From contig JAJZPK010000105.1 in the NCBI GenBank assembly GCA_021811205.1, forward strand, positions 1 through 8,492: a DNA stretch of 8,492 nucleotides, written 5' to 3'. The notes below the pieces were generated by a model. The model worked only from the letters and a program-made list of their open reading frames with translations. It was not told the DNA's origin and searched no databases. The DNA comes from Pseudomonadota bacterium. GTDB taxonomy: Bacteria; Pseudomonadota; Gammaproteobacteria; Burkholderiales; JABEVD01. How positions within the stretch are numbered: the first letter of the stretch is position 1; each line of letters begins with the position of its first letter. The translations under genes were made by a program, and so were the position numbers. Positions 1 to 6,564 of this stretch are shown here, one piece after another.

Positions 1-1005
1 GTGTTGATTTCCACCACAGGCTACAAAATGTTTAAAAACTTCATTACTGTTCCAATAGTTTCTGCCAAATTTCCTTTGGGGTTTACGCACCGTAGGCAGA
101 TCATCATTATTTCTGAACCAATAATTCAAAGCTTCGTCCGTTGATTCAAAAAATGCAGCAAGGGCCAATGCATAGCTGGGGACAGGGGTCCGTCCTACTG
201 TGATATTGTCTATCGGGGTAAAGAATTCTCCAGATGTGCGATTTCCTATTTCAGGATATATAGCTTTTATCCAGTATTCCGGCACAAGATCAAGAAAGAA
301 ATCTGTAAGGATCTTTTTCTTCCCCCGTTCACCTATCCGCAATCCAATTTTTTTCGCTTTTCCAGCAATTAGATACCTGGCATGAATTAAATTCATTGGC
401 CTTTCAGAATCAAGCATGCCTTTTACAATATTGACGTAACGCTGGATTATTTGATTTTCCATCAAACCCGAAAATTCTGATTCGGAAAATTCATACCGAC
501 GTTGCATATCCGACGTCGGCATTCCGTCCATCGCCTTCTTTCCGATTGGGTTATATGCCAATTGCCTTCCATGCTGTTCACACCATGTCATGCCTGGCAA
601 CTGATGGTCTCGTCTCCAATATGCGAAACCTTGTGATGACTCGAAATCAGTTTGAATGCATTCTTCGCAGAAGAAAACCTTCGATCGACGCCAAAATCTA
701 GTTCCAAAAAGACCAATCAAATCTTGACGTAATGGATCACCATGCACCACATCATGGTCTTTATTTGGAATTGCTCGGAGAAACGGGAGAAGGCTGTGAT
801 TTCGAACAAACTGCTGAACGGGGATTCCAGCAACCAGCGCAAGAGTTGCAGCTGCAGGATACTCTGCTGGAGAATCGCATTGCGGGTGGAGTTCGTTACG
901 CAAGGCAGCCATTATTTTATTGACTGATGGGAACTGATTCAGAACTCTCAAACGCCCCCTGTACCCGCATGAAAATTCGCCAGGACGAATTGATGCAGTT
1001 AGCAA
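1..1005 (-). CDS. tniQ: TniQ/TnsD-family transposition target-selection protein (3' part cut by window edge)
   Basis: An open frame runs without a stop from about 1035 down to position 1 and off the left edge. From a TTG start at 1005 it gives 335 residues. The N-terminus has the TniQ-type IRPGE segment (residues 6-10). A CxxC (C113, C116) followed by the H-Q-L-P-G stretch (134-138) and a CxxH (C142, H145) form the zinc-finger signature of TniQ/TnsD proteins. The later part (about 165-320) resembles the helical region of TnsD-like proteins. Family role: TniQ/TnsD proteins choose the insertion site for Tn7- and Tn5053-type transposons and hand it to the TnsC/TniB ATPase. The start is uncertain: no ATG lies upstream of the conserved N-terminus. 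TTG 1005 has a GGGAAG at 1014-1019 as a possible ribosome site, GTG 1035 is the upstream alternative, and the first in-frame ATG would delete the N-terminal motif. Base composition is visibly more AT-rich than in the other genes, which fits horizontal transfer. No transposase gene is in the window. The family call is firm; the exact subtype is not. Confidence 0.85.
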   Translation of the reverse strand, partial: MLTASIRPGEFSCGYRGRLRVLNQFPSVNKIMAALRNELHPQCDSPAEYPAAATLALVAGIPVQQFVRNHSLLPFLRAIPNKDHDVVHGDPLRQDLIGLFGTRFWRRSKVFFCEECIQTDFESSQGFAYWRRDHQLPGMTWCEQHGRQLAYNPIGKKAMDGMPTSDMQRRYEFSESEFSGLMENQIIQRYVNIVKGMLDSERPMNLIHARYLIAGKAKKIGLRIGERGKKKILTDFFLDLVPEYWIKAIYPEIGNRTSGEFFTPIDNITVGRTPVPSYALALAAFFESTDEALNYWFRNNDDLPTVRKPQRKFGRNYWNSNEVFKHFVACGGNQH

Positions 1006-1016
1006 CAGATTTTCTT

Positions 1017-1053
1017 CCCGACAGACTTTATTCACGCCCGACAGACTTTATTC
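1017..1053. repeat. Two direct 17-bp repeats, candidate TnsB-type transposase-binding sites
   Basis: CCCGACAGACTTTATTC occurs at 1017-1033 and again, identically, at 1037-1053, giving a 20-bp period (two helical turns). Both copies sit between the amt stop codon and the start of the tniQ gene. Abutting transposase-binding repeats of about this spacing are typical of the right end of Tn7. Two copies separated by 3 bp are too few and too close to be a CRISPR. The binding role is inferred. Confidence 0.6.
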
Positions 1054-1068
1054 CTCGCCATCACGCCG

Positions 1069-2271
1069 TCACCAGCCGCCTTCCTTTTCGGGTGTCGCGC
1101 TGATGTTGTGGATGGAAAGATCGGCCCCGTTGAATTCCTGCTCCTGGTCGAGCCGGATGCCGACGAATTTCTTCAGCAGGCCGTAGACTGCGAACCCGCC
1201 GGCGAGCGCGACCCCGATGCCCAGCAGCGTACCGATCAGCTGCGACATGAACGAGACGCCGCCAACGCCGCCCAGGGCCTTCGCGCCGAAAATGCCTGCA
1301 GCGATACCGCCCCATGCGCCGCACACCCCGTGCAGCGGCCAGACGCCCAGGACGTCGTCGATCTTCCACTTGTTCTGGGTGATCGTGAAGAGATGGACGA
1401 ACAGCGCGCCCGCGATAAGCCCCGTGAAGAGCGCGCCGACGGGATGCATGAGGTCGGACCCGGCGCAAACCGCAACCAGCCCTGCGAGCGGTCCGTTGTG
1501 CAGAAACCCGGGATCGTTTTTGCCTACGACGAGCGCAGCGATGATTCCGCCCACCATCGCCATCAGCGAATTGACCGCCACCAGCCCGCTGATCGCCGAA
1601 AGGGTCTGAGCCGACATCACGTTGAAGCCGAACCAGCCCACCGAAAGGATCCATGATCCAAGCGCGAGGAAGGGAATGGAGGAAGGCGGATGAGCGGCAA
1701 TCCTGCCGTCCTTGGCATAGCGCCCGTGCCGCGCTCCGAGGAGAAGCACTGCCGCGAGCCCGATCCAGCCGCCGACCGCATGCACCACCACCGAGCCTGC
1801 GAAATCGTGGAATTTCGCGCCGAATGCGCTCTGCAGCCATGCCTGGATGCCGTAATGGTCGTTCCAGGCTATTCCTTCGAAGAAGGGATAGACGAAGCCG
1901 ACCAGAATGAAGGTCGCGGCAAGCTGGGGATGGAACTTGGCGCGCTCAGCGATGCCGCCCGAGATGATCGCCGGAATCGCCGCGGCGAAGGTCAGCAGGA
2001 AGAAGAACCTGACGAGTTCGTATCCGCTCCTGGCGAGAAGATGGTCCGCCCCTGACATGAAGCTGATGCCGTAGGCGATGCCGTAGCCGATGAAGAAATA
2101 GGCCACAGTCGAGACGGCAAAATCGGACATGATCTTGACGAGCGCATTGACCTGGTTCTTCTTCCTGACCGTGCCGAGTTCGAGAAAGGCGAATCCCGCA
2201 TGCATGGCGAGCACCATGATGGCCCCCAGCAAAATGAACAAGACATCGCCGCTTGTTTTCAAAGCTTCCAT
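1069..2271 (-). CDS. amt: Ammonium transporter, Amt family
   Basis: This encodes a 400-residue inner-membrane channel-type transporter that brings ammonium into the cell, working as a trimer in the family. Diagnostic features are visible: the SGGIAER segment (104-110), tryptophan W136, the DFAGSVVVH signature (D156, H164), the WFGFN stretch (213-217), and the second pore histidine H314 in PLHGVCGAWGG. H164 and H314 match the twin histidines of E. coli AmtB (H168/H318); F95 and W136 match its gate phenylalanine and external-site tryptophan. The cytoplasmic tail (about 370-400) has the charged EQEFNGADLSIH pattern used in the family to bind the PII protein GlnK; no glnK/glnB is in the window. 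Hydrophobic segments span most of the chain, and I see no cleaved signal peptide. The ATG at 2271 follows a purine-rich GGAGAAGGGCGAAGA leader. An NtrC-type palindrome lies 80 bp upstream. The gene is divergent from the efflux operon, and downstream the transposon-like repeats begin only 15 bp after its stop. Confidence 0.96.
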   Translation of the reverse strand: MEALKTSGDVLFILLGAIMVLAMHAGFAFLELGTVRKKNQVNALVKIMSDFAVSTVAYFFIGYGIAYGISFMSGADHLLARSGYELVRFFFLLTFAAAIPAIISGGIAERAKFHPQLAATFILVGFVYPFFEGIAWNDHYGIQAWLQSAFGAKFHDFAGSVVVHAVGGWIGLAAVLLLGARHGRYAKDGRIAAHPPSSIPFLALGSWILSVGWFGFNVMSAQTLSAISGLVAVNSLMAMVGGIIAALVVGKNDPGFLHNGPLAGLVAVCAGSDLMHPVGALFTGLIAGALFVHLFTITQNKWKIDDVLGVWPLHGVCGAWGGIAAGIFGAKALGGVGGVSFMSQLIGTLLGIGVALAGGFAVYGLLKKFVGIRLDQEQEFNGADLSIHNISATPEKEGGW

Positions 2272-2322
2272 CTTCGCCCTTCTCCAACCGGGAAATTAAC
2301 CCATTCTTAATTTTTGACGTAT

Positions 2323-2344
2323 ACGATTGTATGGACGCAATCGT
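2323..2344. repeat. Inverted repeat in the amt/efflux divergent region
   Basis: ACGATTG (2323-2329) and CAATCGT (2338-2344) form a perfect 7-bp dyad separated by 8 bp. It lies between the putative amt start region and the NtrC-like box. It could be a regulator operator or part of the amt leader. There is no run of T residues, so a terminator is unlikely. The function is unknown. Confidence 0.35.
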
Positions 2345-2350
2345 TTGACC
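2337..2350 (-). promoter_or_regulatory. Candidate sigma-54 promoter for amt
   Basis: On the minus strand AGGTCA-N5-TTGCG gives GG (2350-2349) and GC (2338-2337) with exactly 10 bases between them, the core spacing of -24/-12 promoters (consensus TGGCAC-N5-TTGCA). Transcription would start near 2325, leaving a leader of about 54 nt before the amt ATG. This fits a nitrogen-regulated gene. However, the -24 element directly abuts the NtrC-like box, which is much closer than a usual enhancer, and several non-core bases miss the consensus. Confidence 0.35.
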
Positions 2351-2374
2351 TGCACTATGGTGGTGCATTATATA
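2345..2374 (+). promoter_or_regulatory. Candidate sigma-70 promoter of the RND efflux operon
   Basis: TTGACC (2345-2350; 5 of 6 to TTGACA) is followed after 18 bp by TATATA (2369-2374; 4 of 6 to TATAAT). It faces the efflux operon and would give a leader of about 20-30 nt. The NtrC-like palindrome lies entirely between the two hexamers. It was identified by eye only. Confidence 0.4.
2351..2367. promoter_or_regulatory. NtrC (GlnG)-type binding site
   Basis: TGCACTATGGTGGTGCA is an imperfect palindrome of two 7-bp half sites (TGCACTA and TGGTGCA, 6 of 7 symmetric) around a 3-bp centre. It matches the NtrC consensus TGCACYA-N3-TGGTGCA, as in the glnA enhancer sites, at every consensus position. 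NtrC activates ammonium transporter genes in many proteobacteria, so the nearby amt is the expected target. It also sits inside the candidate rightward efflux promoter, where bound protein could block RNA polymerase. Confidence 0.7.
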
Positions 2375-2383
2375 TGAAGAGAG

Positions 2384-2400
2384 GGGGATCCAACATCCCC
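2384..2400 (+). other. Small hairpin in the efflux operon leader
   Basis: GGGGAT (2384-2389), a 5-nt loop and ATCCCC (2395-2400) form a perfect 6-bp GC-rich stem immediately upstream of the first start codon. The purine-rich arm is also the only Shine-Dalgarno-like stretch (GAGGGGGA), so the stem could hide the ribosome site, or could shorten its distance to the start. No T-tract follows, so it is not a typical terminator. Confidence 0.35.
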
Positions 2401-2410
2401 GGTGCCGCAC

Positions 2411-3496
2411 ATGAAAACCAATAAATTTACAGTATTTTTTTTCGTTTTTTCCCTCCTTTCATTGCCGGGGCATGCGGCCGATTCGGTCAGCCTGACTGCA
2501 GCCCAGATCGATGCGCTCGGCATCAAGACTGCGCCCGTGTCCAGGGCCAGCCATGCCAGCACGCACGGATTGCCGGCGCGGGTCGTCCTGCCCAACAACC
2601 AGCTTTTCATCGTGAGTTCGCCGCTTTCAGGCTACATCGAGAAAATGGAAGCAAATGCAAACGATCACGTCAAAAAGGGCCAGGTTCTCGCATGGCTGCA
2701 GAGCCCTTCGCTTGCCGAGGCGGAACGCGCCTACCTCGAGGCGCAAACCCGGTTCCAGCTGGCCAGCGAAACGATGGAGCGCGACAAGAAGCTTTTCGAC
2801 GAAGGGATCATCTCCCGGGGCCGCTATTCTTCCTCGCGCAGCCGATACATCGAAGCGCAGGCCGCAGCCTCCGGCCAGAAGCAGATACTCATGCTCTCCG
2901 GCCTTTCCGGGGCCGAATTGAAAGCCCTGGCCGAGAACGGAAAGATCGGCAGCACCCTGGTTCTCCGCTCCCCTCTGGACGGTTTCGTGCTCGAGCAATT
3001 GGGCATCGCAGGACAGCGCGTGGATGCATCATCCCCCATCTACAGGATCGCGCAGCTTTCCCCCATCTGGCTCGAAATCGAAGTGCCGGCCTCACTTCTT
3101 CCCCGGCTCAAGGAAGACAGCATGGTCACCGTGCAGGGCACTGATGCCGAAGGCGTGTTGTATTCGATAGGGAAAAGCGTCAACCCGGCCAGCCAGACCG
3201 TCATGGTGAGAGCGAAAATGACGCGCAACATCGACCTTCTCAAGCCAGGGCTCAAGGTCGAGGCGAAGATATCGAGCGCATCCGAAAATCTTTGGCAGAT
3301 TTCCAGCGAATCGCTCGCCCGCATCGGCGGAAATCCCGCAGTGTTCGTCAGGACGCCTTCCGGCTTCAGCATGAAACCGGTCGAAGTCGTCAGCGAGAGC
3401 GGCACAGAAATCCTGGTGAAAGGACTCTCCGGCGACGAGACGATCGCCGTTCACGGCATCGCAGCGCTCAAGTCTGCTCTTTCCGGGAGCAAGTGA
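2411..3496 (+). CDS. Heavy-metal RND efflux periplasmic adaptor (HlyD/CzcB/CusB type)
   Basis: This 361-residue membrane-fusion protein should link the inner-membrane pump to the outer-membrane factor in the periplasm. Starting from the ATG, a Sec signal peptide is clear: basic MKTNK, a hydrophobic core, and cleavage after about residue 22 (GHA). Next come the first half of the lipoyl/barrel-sandwich domain (SPLSGYIEKM... VKKGQVL, about 72-98), a helical hairpin rich in Ala/Glu/Arg (about 102-165), the second lipoyl half (LRSPLDGFVLEQLGIAGQRV, about 187-206), a beta-barrel and a C-terminal membrane-proximal region. I see no lipobox and no Met/His-rich N-terminal metal-binding segment. The start is ambiguous: a GTG at 2402 in the same frame adds three residues (364 in total) and is closer to the GAGGGGGA ribosome-like site. 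The gene is first in the operon and its TGA overlaps the pump's ATG by one base. Substrate specificity cannot be read from this subunit. Confidence 0.9.
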   Translation: MKTNKFTVFFFVFSLLSLPGHAADSVSLTAAQIDALGIKTAPVSRASHASTHGLPARVVLPNNQLFIVSSPLSGYIEKMEANANDHVKKGQVLAWLQSPSLAEAERAYLEAQTRFQLASETMERDKKLFDEGIISRGRYSSSRSRYIEAQAAASGQKQILMLSGLSGAELKALAENGKIGSTLVLRSPLDGFVLEQLGIAGQRVDASSPIYRIAQLSPIWLEIEVPASLLPRLKEDSMVTVQGTDAEGVLYSIGKSVNPASQTVMVRAKMTRNIDLLKPGLKVEAKISSASENLWQISSESLARIGGNPAVFVRTPSGFSMKPVEVVSESGTEILVKGLSGDETIAVHGIAALKSALSGSK

Positions 3497-6400
3497 TGCT
3501 CTCCCGCATCGTCGAATTCTCCCTCACCCAGCGCCTGCTCGTCCTCGTCATGACTGCGCTTGTCGCAGGCGCAGGGATCTATGCATTCGAGGAACTGCCG
3601 ATCGACGCCTTTCCCGATGTTTCCCCGACCCAGGTCAAGATCATCATCAAGGCGCCCGGCATGACTCCCGAGGAAGTCGAGGCCAGGATCACTACCCCCA
3701 TCGAACTCGAAATGCTCGGCATTCCGAACAAGAAGATCGTTCGCTCCAGGTCGAAGTATGCGCTCGCAGACATCACCATGGACTTCAACGAGGGAACCGA
3801 CATCTACTGGGCGAGAAACCAGGTCGCGGAAAGATTGAATTCGGTCGACCTGCCCAAGGGCGTCACCGGCGGACTCGCGCCCATCACCACCCCGCTCGGC
3901 GAAATGTTCATGTTCACGATAGCAGGCGGGAACCTCAGCCTCATGGAAAGACGCAGCCTGCTCGACTGGGTGATCCGGCCAGCGCTCAGGACGCTTCCCG
4001 GTGTTGCAGACGTCAATTCGCTCGGCGGCCTGGTCAGGACATTCGAAGTATCTCCAAACAATGCTGCAATGCATGCGAGGGGAATTTCGCTCGCGATGCT
4101 GCAGAAGGCGGTCGAGGAAAACAACAGGAACGACGGTGCGGGAAGGCTGACCGAAGGAGAGGAGACCCTGCTCGTCCGCACCGAAGGGCGCATCCGCTCT
4201 CTGGAAGACCTGAAGAACATCGTGGTGTCCGTCGACAGTCAAGGCATCCCGACCCGTGTCGGAGACATCGCATCGGTGAGGATAGGCAGCCTTACCCGGT
4301 ACGGCGCGGTCACGAAGGACGGGAAAGGCGAAGTGGTCGAGGGCCTGGTCCTGGGCCTGATGGGCGCAAACGCGCAGAAGGTGGTGAAGGAGGTCCAGCA
4401 GAAGCTTGCCGATATGACCCCTTCCTTTCCGAAGGGCGTAAGGGCGGACGTGTTCTACGACAGGGGCGATCTGGTCAAGCGCGCCATCCATGCCGTTTCG
4501 AAATCGCTGCTGGAGGCAGTCGCGCTCGTCGTCGTCCTGCTGCTGCTTTTCCTGGGCAACATCAGGGCCGCGCTGACCGTCGCCTTCGCGCTCCCGCTTG
4601 CCGCACTGATCACCTTCATCATGATGAGAACGAGCGGCATGTCGGCCAACCTGATGAGCCTTGGCGGCTTGTCGATCGCGATCGGGATACTGATCGACGG
4701 CGCCGTGGTCGTGGTAGAAAACATCGTGACCCATCTTTCAGGCAGGCATGCGGGACGCCCCAGCCTGCATCTCGTCTACCGCGCTGCCCGGGAAGTCGCC
4801 GCCCCAGTTGCATCGGGCGTGCTGATCATCGTGATCGTGTTCCTGCCGCTCCTCACGCTGCAGGGCCTGGAAGGCAAGCTGTTCATCCCGGTCGCGCTTT
4901 CCATCGTTTTCGCCCTCTCCGCATCCCTGCTGCTCGCACTGACCGTCATTCCCGTGCTCTCATCCATGCTGATCGGCCGGCCATCGCATGAAGAGCCCTG
5001 GCTGGTGGAGCAGGCGCAGCGCATTTATGCGCCCGCGCTCTCCTGGGCGCTCGATCATGCCAAACCCGTGATCATAGCGGCGGTCGTCGCTCTGGTCCTG
5101 ACGATGGGCGCCTATACCCTGGTCGGCAAGACATTCATGCCCGTCATGGACGAGGGAAACATCATCATGCAGGTCGAGAAGCTGCCCTCGATCAGCCTCG
5201 ATGAAAGCGTGAAGCTGGACGAGCGTATCCAGAAGGCCATTTTGGCCAAGGTGCCTGAAGTGAAGCACATCATCTCGAGAACAGGATCGGACGAGCTCGG
5301 CCTGGATCCCATGGGGCTCAACGAGACCGACAATTTCATGGTGCTCGCGCCCAAGTCTTCATGGCGAAACCCGGACAAGGAATGGCTGATCGGCGAAATC
5401 AGGAAAGTCATGCTGAATTTTCCAGGCATCTCCTTCAGTTTCACCCAGCCCATACAGATGCGCGTTTCCGAAATGCTGACAGGCGTGCGGGGAGATATCG
5501 CGATCAAGATATTCGGCCCCGATCTCGGGACGCTGGACAAGCTCGCAGCTCAAATGGTCGGCATCCTGAAGAAAATCCCCGGATCGGAAGACGTGTTCAC
5601 CCCGAAGAACACGGGGGTCCAGTACTATAGAGTGGCGATAGACAGGCTCGCCGCCGGAAGGATGGGGCTCTCCGTGGACGACATCGAAAACAGGCTGAGG
5701 GGAGAAATCGAGGGCAGGCAGCTGGGCATCGTGCTGGAGAACGGAAGAAGGACGCCGCTCGTTCTGCGCGGCGAAGAAAATCTGAGGCGATCCCCTGCGC
5801 TTTTCTCCAATCTGCTCATCACCCTTCCGGACGGGCAGAGCGTGCCGATTTCCGCCGTCGCCACTCTCGAGCGCACGGACGGCCCGGTCAGCATCGCCCA
5901 TGAACATGCAGCAAGGATGATCGTGGTCCAGTCGAACGTGGCCGGGCGCGATCTGGTCGGATTCGTCAGGGATGCGCAAAACGAAGTCGCCTCGAAGATG
6001 CAATTTCCGACAGGCTACACCACGGAATGGGGCGGACAGTTCGAGAACCAGCAGCGCGCGGCAGCAAGGCTCGCCATGGTCGTGCCCGTCGCGCTCCTCC
6101 TGATCTTCCTCATCCTGTTCGCCACATTCGGATCCGTCAGGCAGTCGATACTGGTCTTCGCGAACATACCCTTCGCGCTGATAGGCGGCGTTTTTTCCCT
6201 GCTGATCTCCGGCCAGTATCTTTCCGTTCCCGCCTCCGTCGGCTTCATCGCCCTGCTCGGCATCGCCGTCCTGAACGGCGTGATGCTGGTCTCATATTTC
6301 AACCAGCTCCACGCGCAGGGCATGCCGCTTGACCGGGTCGTGAAAGAGGGCGCCAAACGCAGGCTTAGACCTGTCCTCATGACGGCCAGCATCACCGCCT

Positions 6401-6564
6401 TCGGGCTCGTTCCCCAGCTCTTCTCCAGCGGGCCGGGTTCAGAAATACAGAAGCCGCTCGCCGTCGTCGTGATCGGCGGGCTCGTCACCTCCACCCTGCT
6501 GACGCTGGTCATATTGCCCATCCTTTACCGGCGCTTCGGCATAAGCAAGGAAGACTTGAAGTGA
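3496..6564 (+). CDS. Heavy-metal efflux RND transporter, CzcA/CusA family
   Basis: This is a 1022-residue proton-driven inner-membrane pump, the normal length for the family. The N-terminus has the typical LSRIVEFSLTQR, TM1 and ELPIDAFPDVSPTQV. A large periplasmic domain, TM2-6 (about 335-500), a second periplasmic domain and TM7-12 (about 856-1012) follow. The TM4 proton-relay motif reads AIGILIDGAVVVVEN with D401 and E408, equivalent to CzcA D408/E415. The extra aspartate of CzcA (D402) is replaced by A395, as in CusA. The periplasmic region is CzcA-like (LDPMGLNETDNFMVL, 603-617; MRVSEMLTGVRGD, 655-667), and the first residue of CusA's methionine triad appears displaced (M558 one position early). 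The metal is therefore undetermined; divalent cations are as plausible as Cu/Ag. The ATG at 3496 shares its A with the upstream TGA, indicating translational coupling. An open frame extends upstream to 3292, but that part only shadows the adaptor gene. The stop overlaps the next start by four bases (GTGA). Confidence 0.95.
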   Translation: MLSRIVEFSLTQRLLVLVMTALVAGAGIYAFEELPIDAFPDVSPTQVKIIIKAPGMTPEEVEARITTPIELEMLGIPNKKIVRSRSKYALADITMDFNEGTDIYWARNQVAERLNSVDLPKGVTGGLAPITTPLGEMFMFTIAGGNLSLMERRSLLDWVIRPALRTLPGVADVNSLGGLVRTFEVSPNNAAMHARGISLAMLQKAVEENNRNDGAGRLTEGEETLLVRTEGRIRSLEDLKNIVVSVDSQGIPTRVGDIASVRIGSLTRYGAVTKDGKGEVVEGLVLGLMGANAQKVVKEVQQKLADMTPSFPKGVRADVFYDRGDLVKRAIHAVSKSLLEAVALVVVLLLLFLGNIRAALTVAFALPLAALITFIMMRTSGMSANLMSLGGLSIAIGILIDGAVVVVENIVTHLSGRHAGRPSLHLVYRAAREVAAPVASGVLIIVIVFLPLLTLQGLEGKLFIPVALSIVFALSASLLLALTVIPVLSSMLIGRPSHEEPWLVEQAQRIYAPALSWALDHAKPVIIAAVVALVLTMGAYTLVGKTFMPVMDEGNIIMQVEKLPSISLDESVKLDERIQKAILAKVPEVKHIISRTGSDELGLDPMGLNETDNFMVLAPKSSWRNPDKEWLIGEIRKVMLNFPGISFSFTQPIQMRVSEMLTGVRGDIAIKIFGPDLGTLDKLAAQMVGILKKIPGSEDVFTPKNTGVQYYRVAIDRLAAGRMGLSVDDIENRLRGEIEGRQLGIVLENGRRTPLVLRGEENLRRSPALFSNLLITLPDGQSVPISAVATLERTDGPVSIAHEHAARMIVVQSNVAGRDLVGFVRDAQNEVASKMQFPTGYTTEWGGQFENQQRAAARLAMVVPVALLLIFLILFATFGSVRQSILVFANIPFALIGGVFSLLISGQYLSVPASVGFIALLGIAVLNGVMLVSYFNQLHAQGMPLDRVVKEGAKRRLRPVLMTASITAFGLVPQLFSSGPGSEIQKPLAVVVIGGLVTSTLLTLVILPILYRRFGISKEDLK

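Larger units (their letters stand above)
1..1053. mobile_element. Putative right end of a Tn7-like element (continues left of window)
   Basis: Three things are seen: a tniQ gene, a compositional drop to AT-rich DNA left of about 1050, and two tandem 17-bp repeats (1017-1053) at the boundary. Read from the boundary inward on the minus strand, each repeat contains AATAAAGTCT followed by GTCGGG. From memory, the Tn7 right end carries TnsB-binding repeats containing AATAAAGTCT. The exact terminus cannot be fixed: TGT at 1043 (TGTCGGGCG inward) and TG at 1063 (TGATGGCG inward) are both possible, so the boundary given is only the outer edge of the repeats. The other end, the tnsABC genes and the target duplication lie outside the window. 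The element could also be a degraded remnant. Confidence 0.5.

Noticed and set aside
200..385. Plus-strand short open frames in the left 1 kb (also 732-923 and 742-927)
   Set aside because: They are antisense to the tniQ frame, which carries the conserved zinc-finger and N-terminal motifs; the short frames have no recognisable features.
1017..1053. Possible CRISPR repeat unit
   Set aside because: There are only two copies with a 3-bp gap and no spacer-length interval. A transposase-binding repeat explains them better.
1061..1840. Minus-strand 259-codon open frame rich in Arg/Ala
   Set aside because: It lies out of frame within the well-supported amt gene, has low-complexity Arg-rich translation, and is a GC-rich shadow.
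2351..2367. MerR-family (CueR/ZntR-like) operator in the promoter spacer
   Set aside because: Its position between -35 and -10 is suggestive for a metal-efflux operon. However, the sequence matches the NtrC consensus rather than any MerR-family dyad I know, and the apparent spacer is 18 bp rather than 19-20.
3292..3495. N-terminal extension of the RND pump to an ATG at 3292
   Set aside because: It would overlap the adaptor by about 200 bp. Family homology begins at LSRIVEF, and the ATG at 3496 overlaps the adaptor stop as expected for a coupled operon.
3451..4734. Minus-strand 427-codon open frame opposite the RND pump
   Set aside because: The His/Asp/Arg-rich translation has no recognisable domain and is antisense to a clear CzcA/CusA-family coding region.
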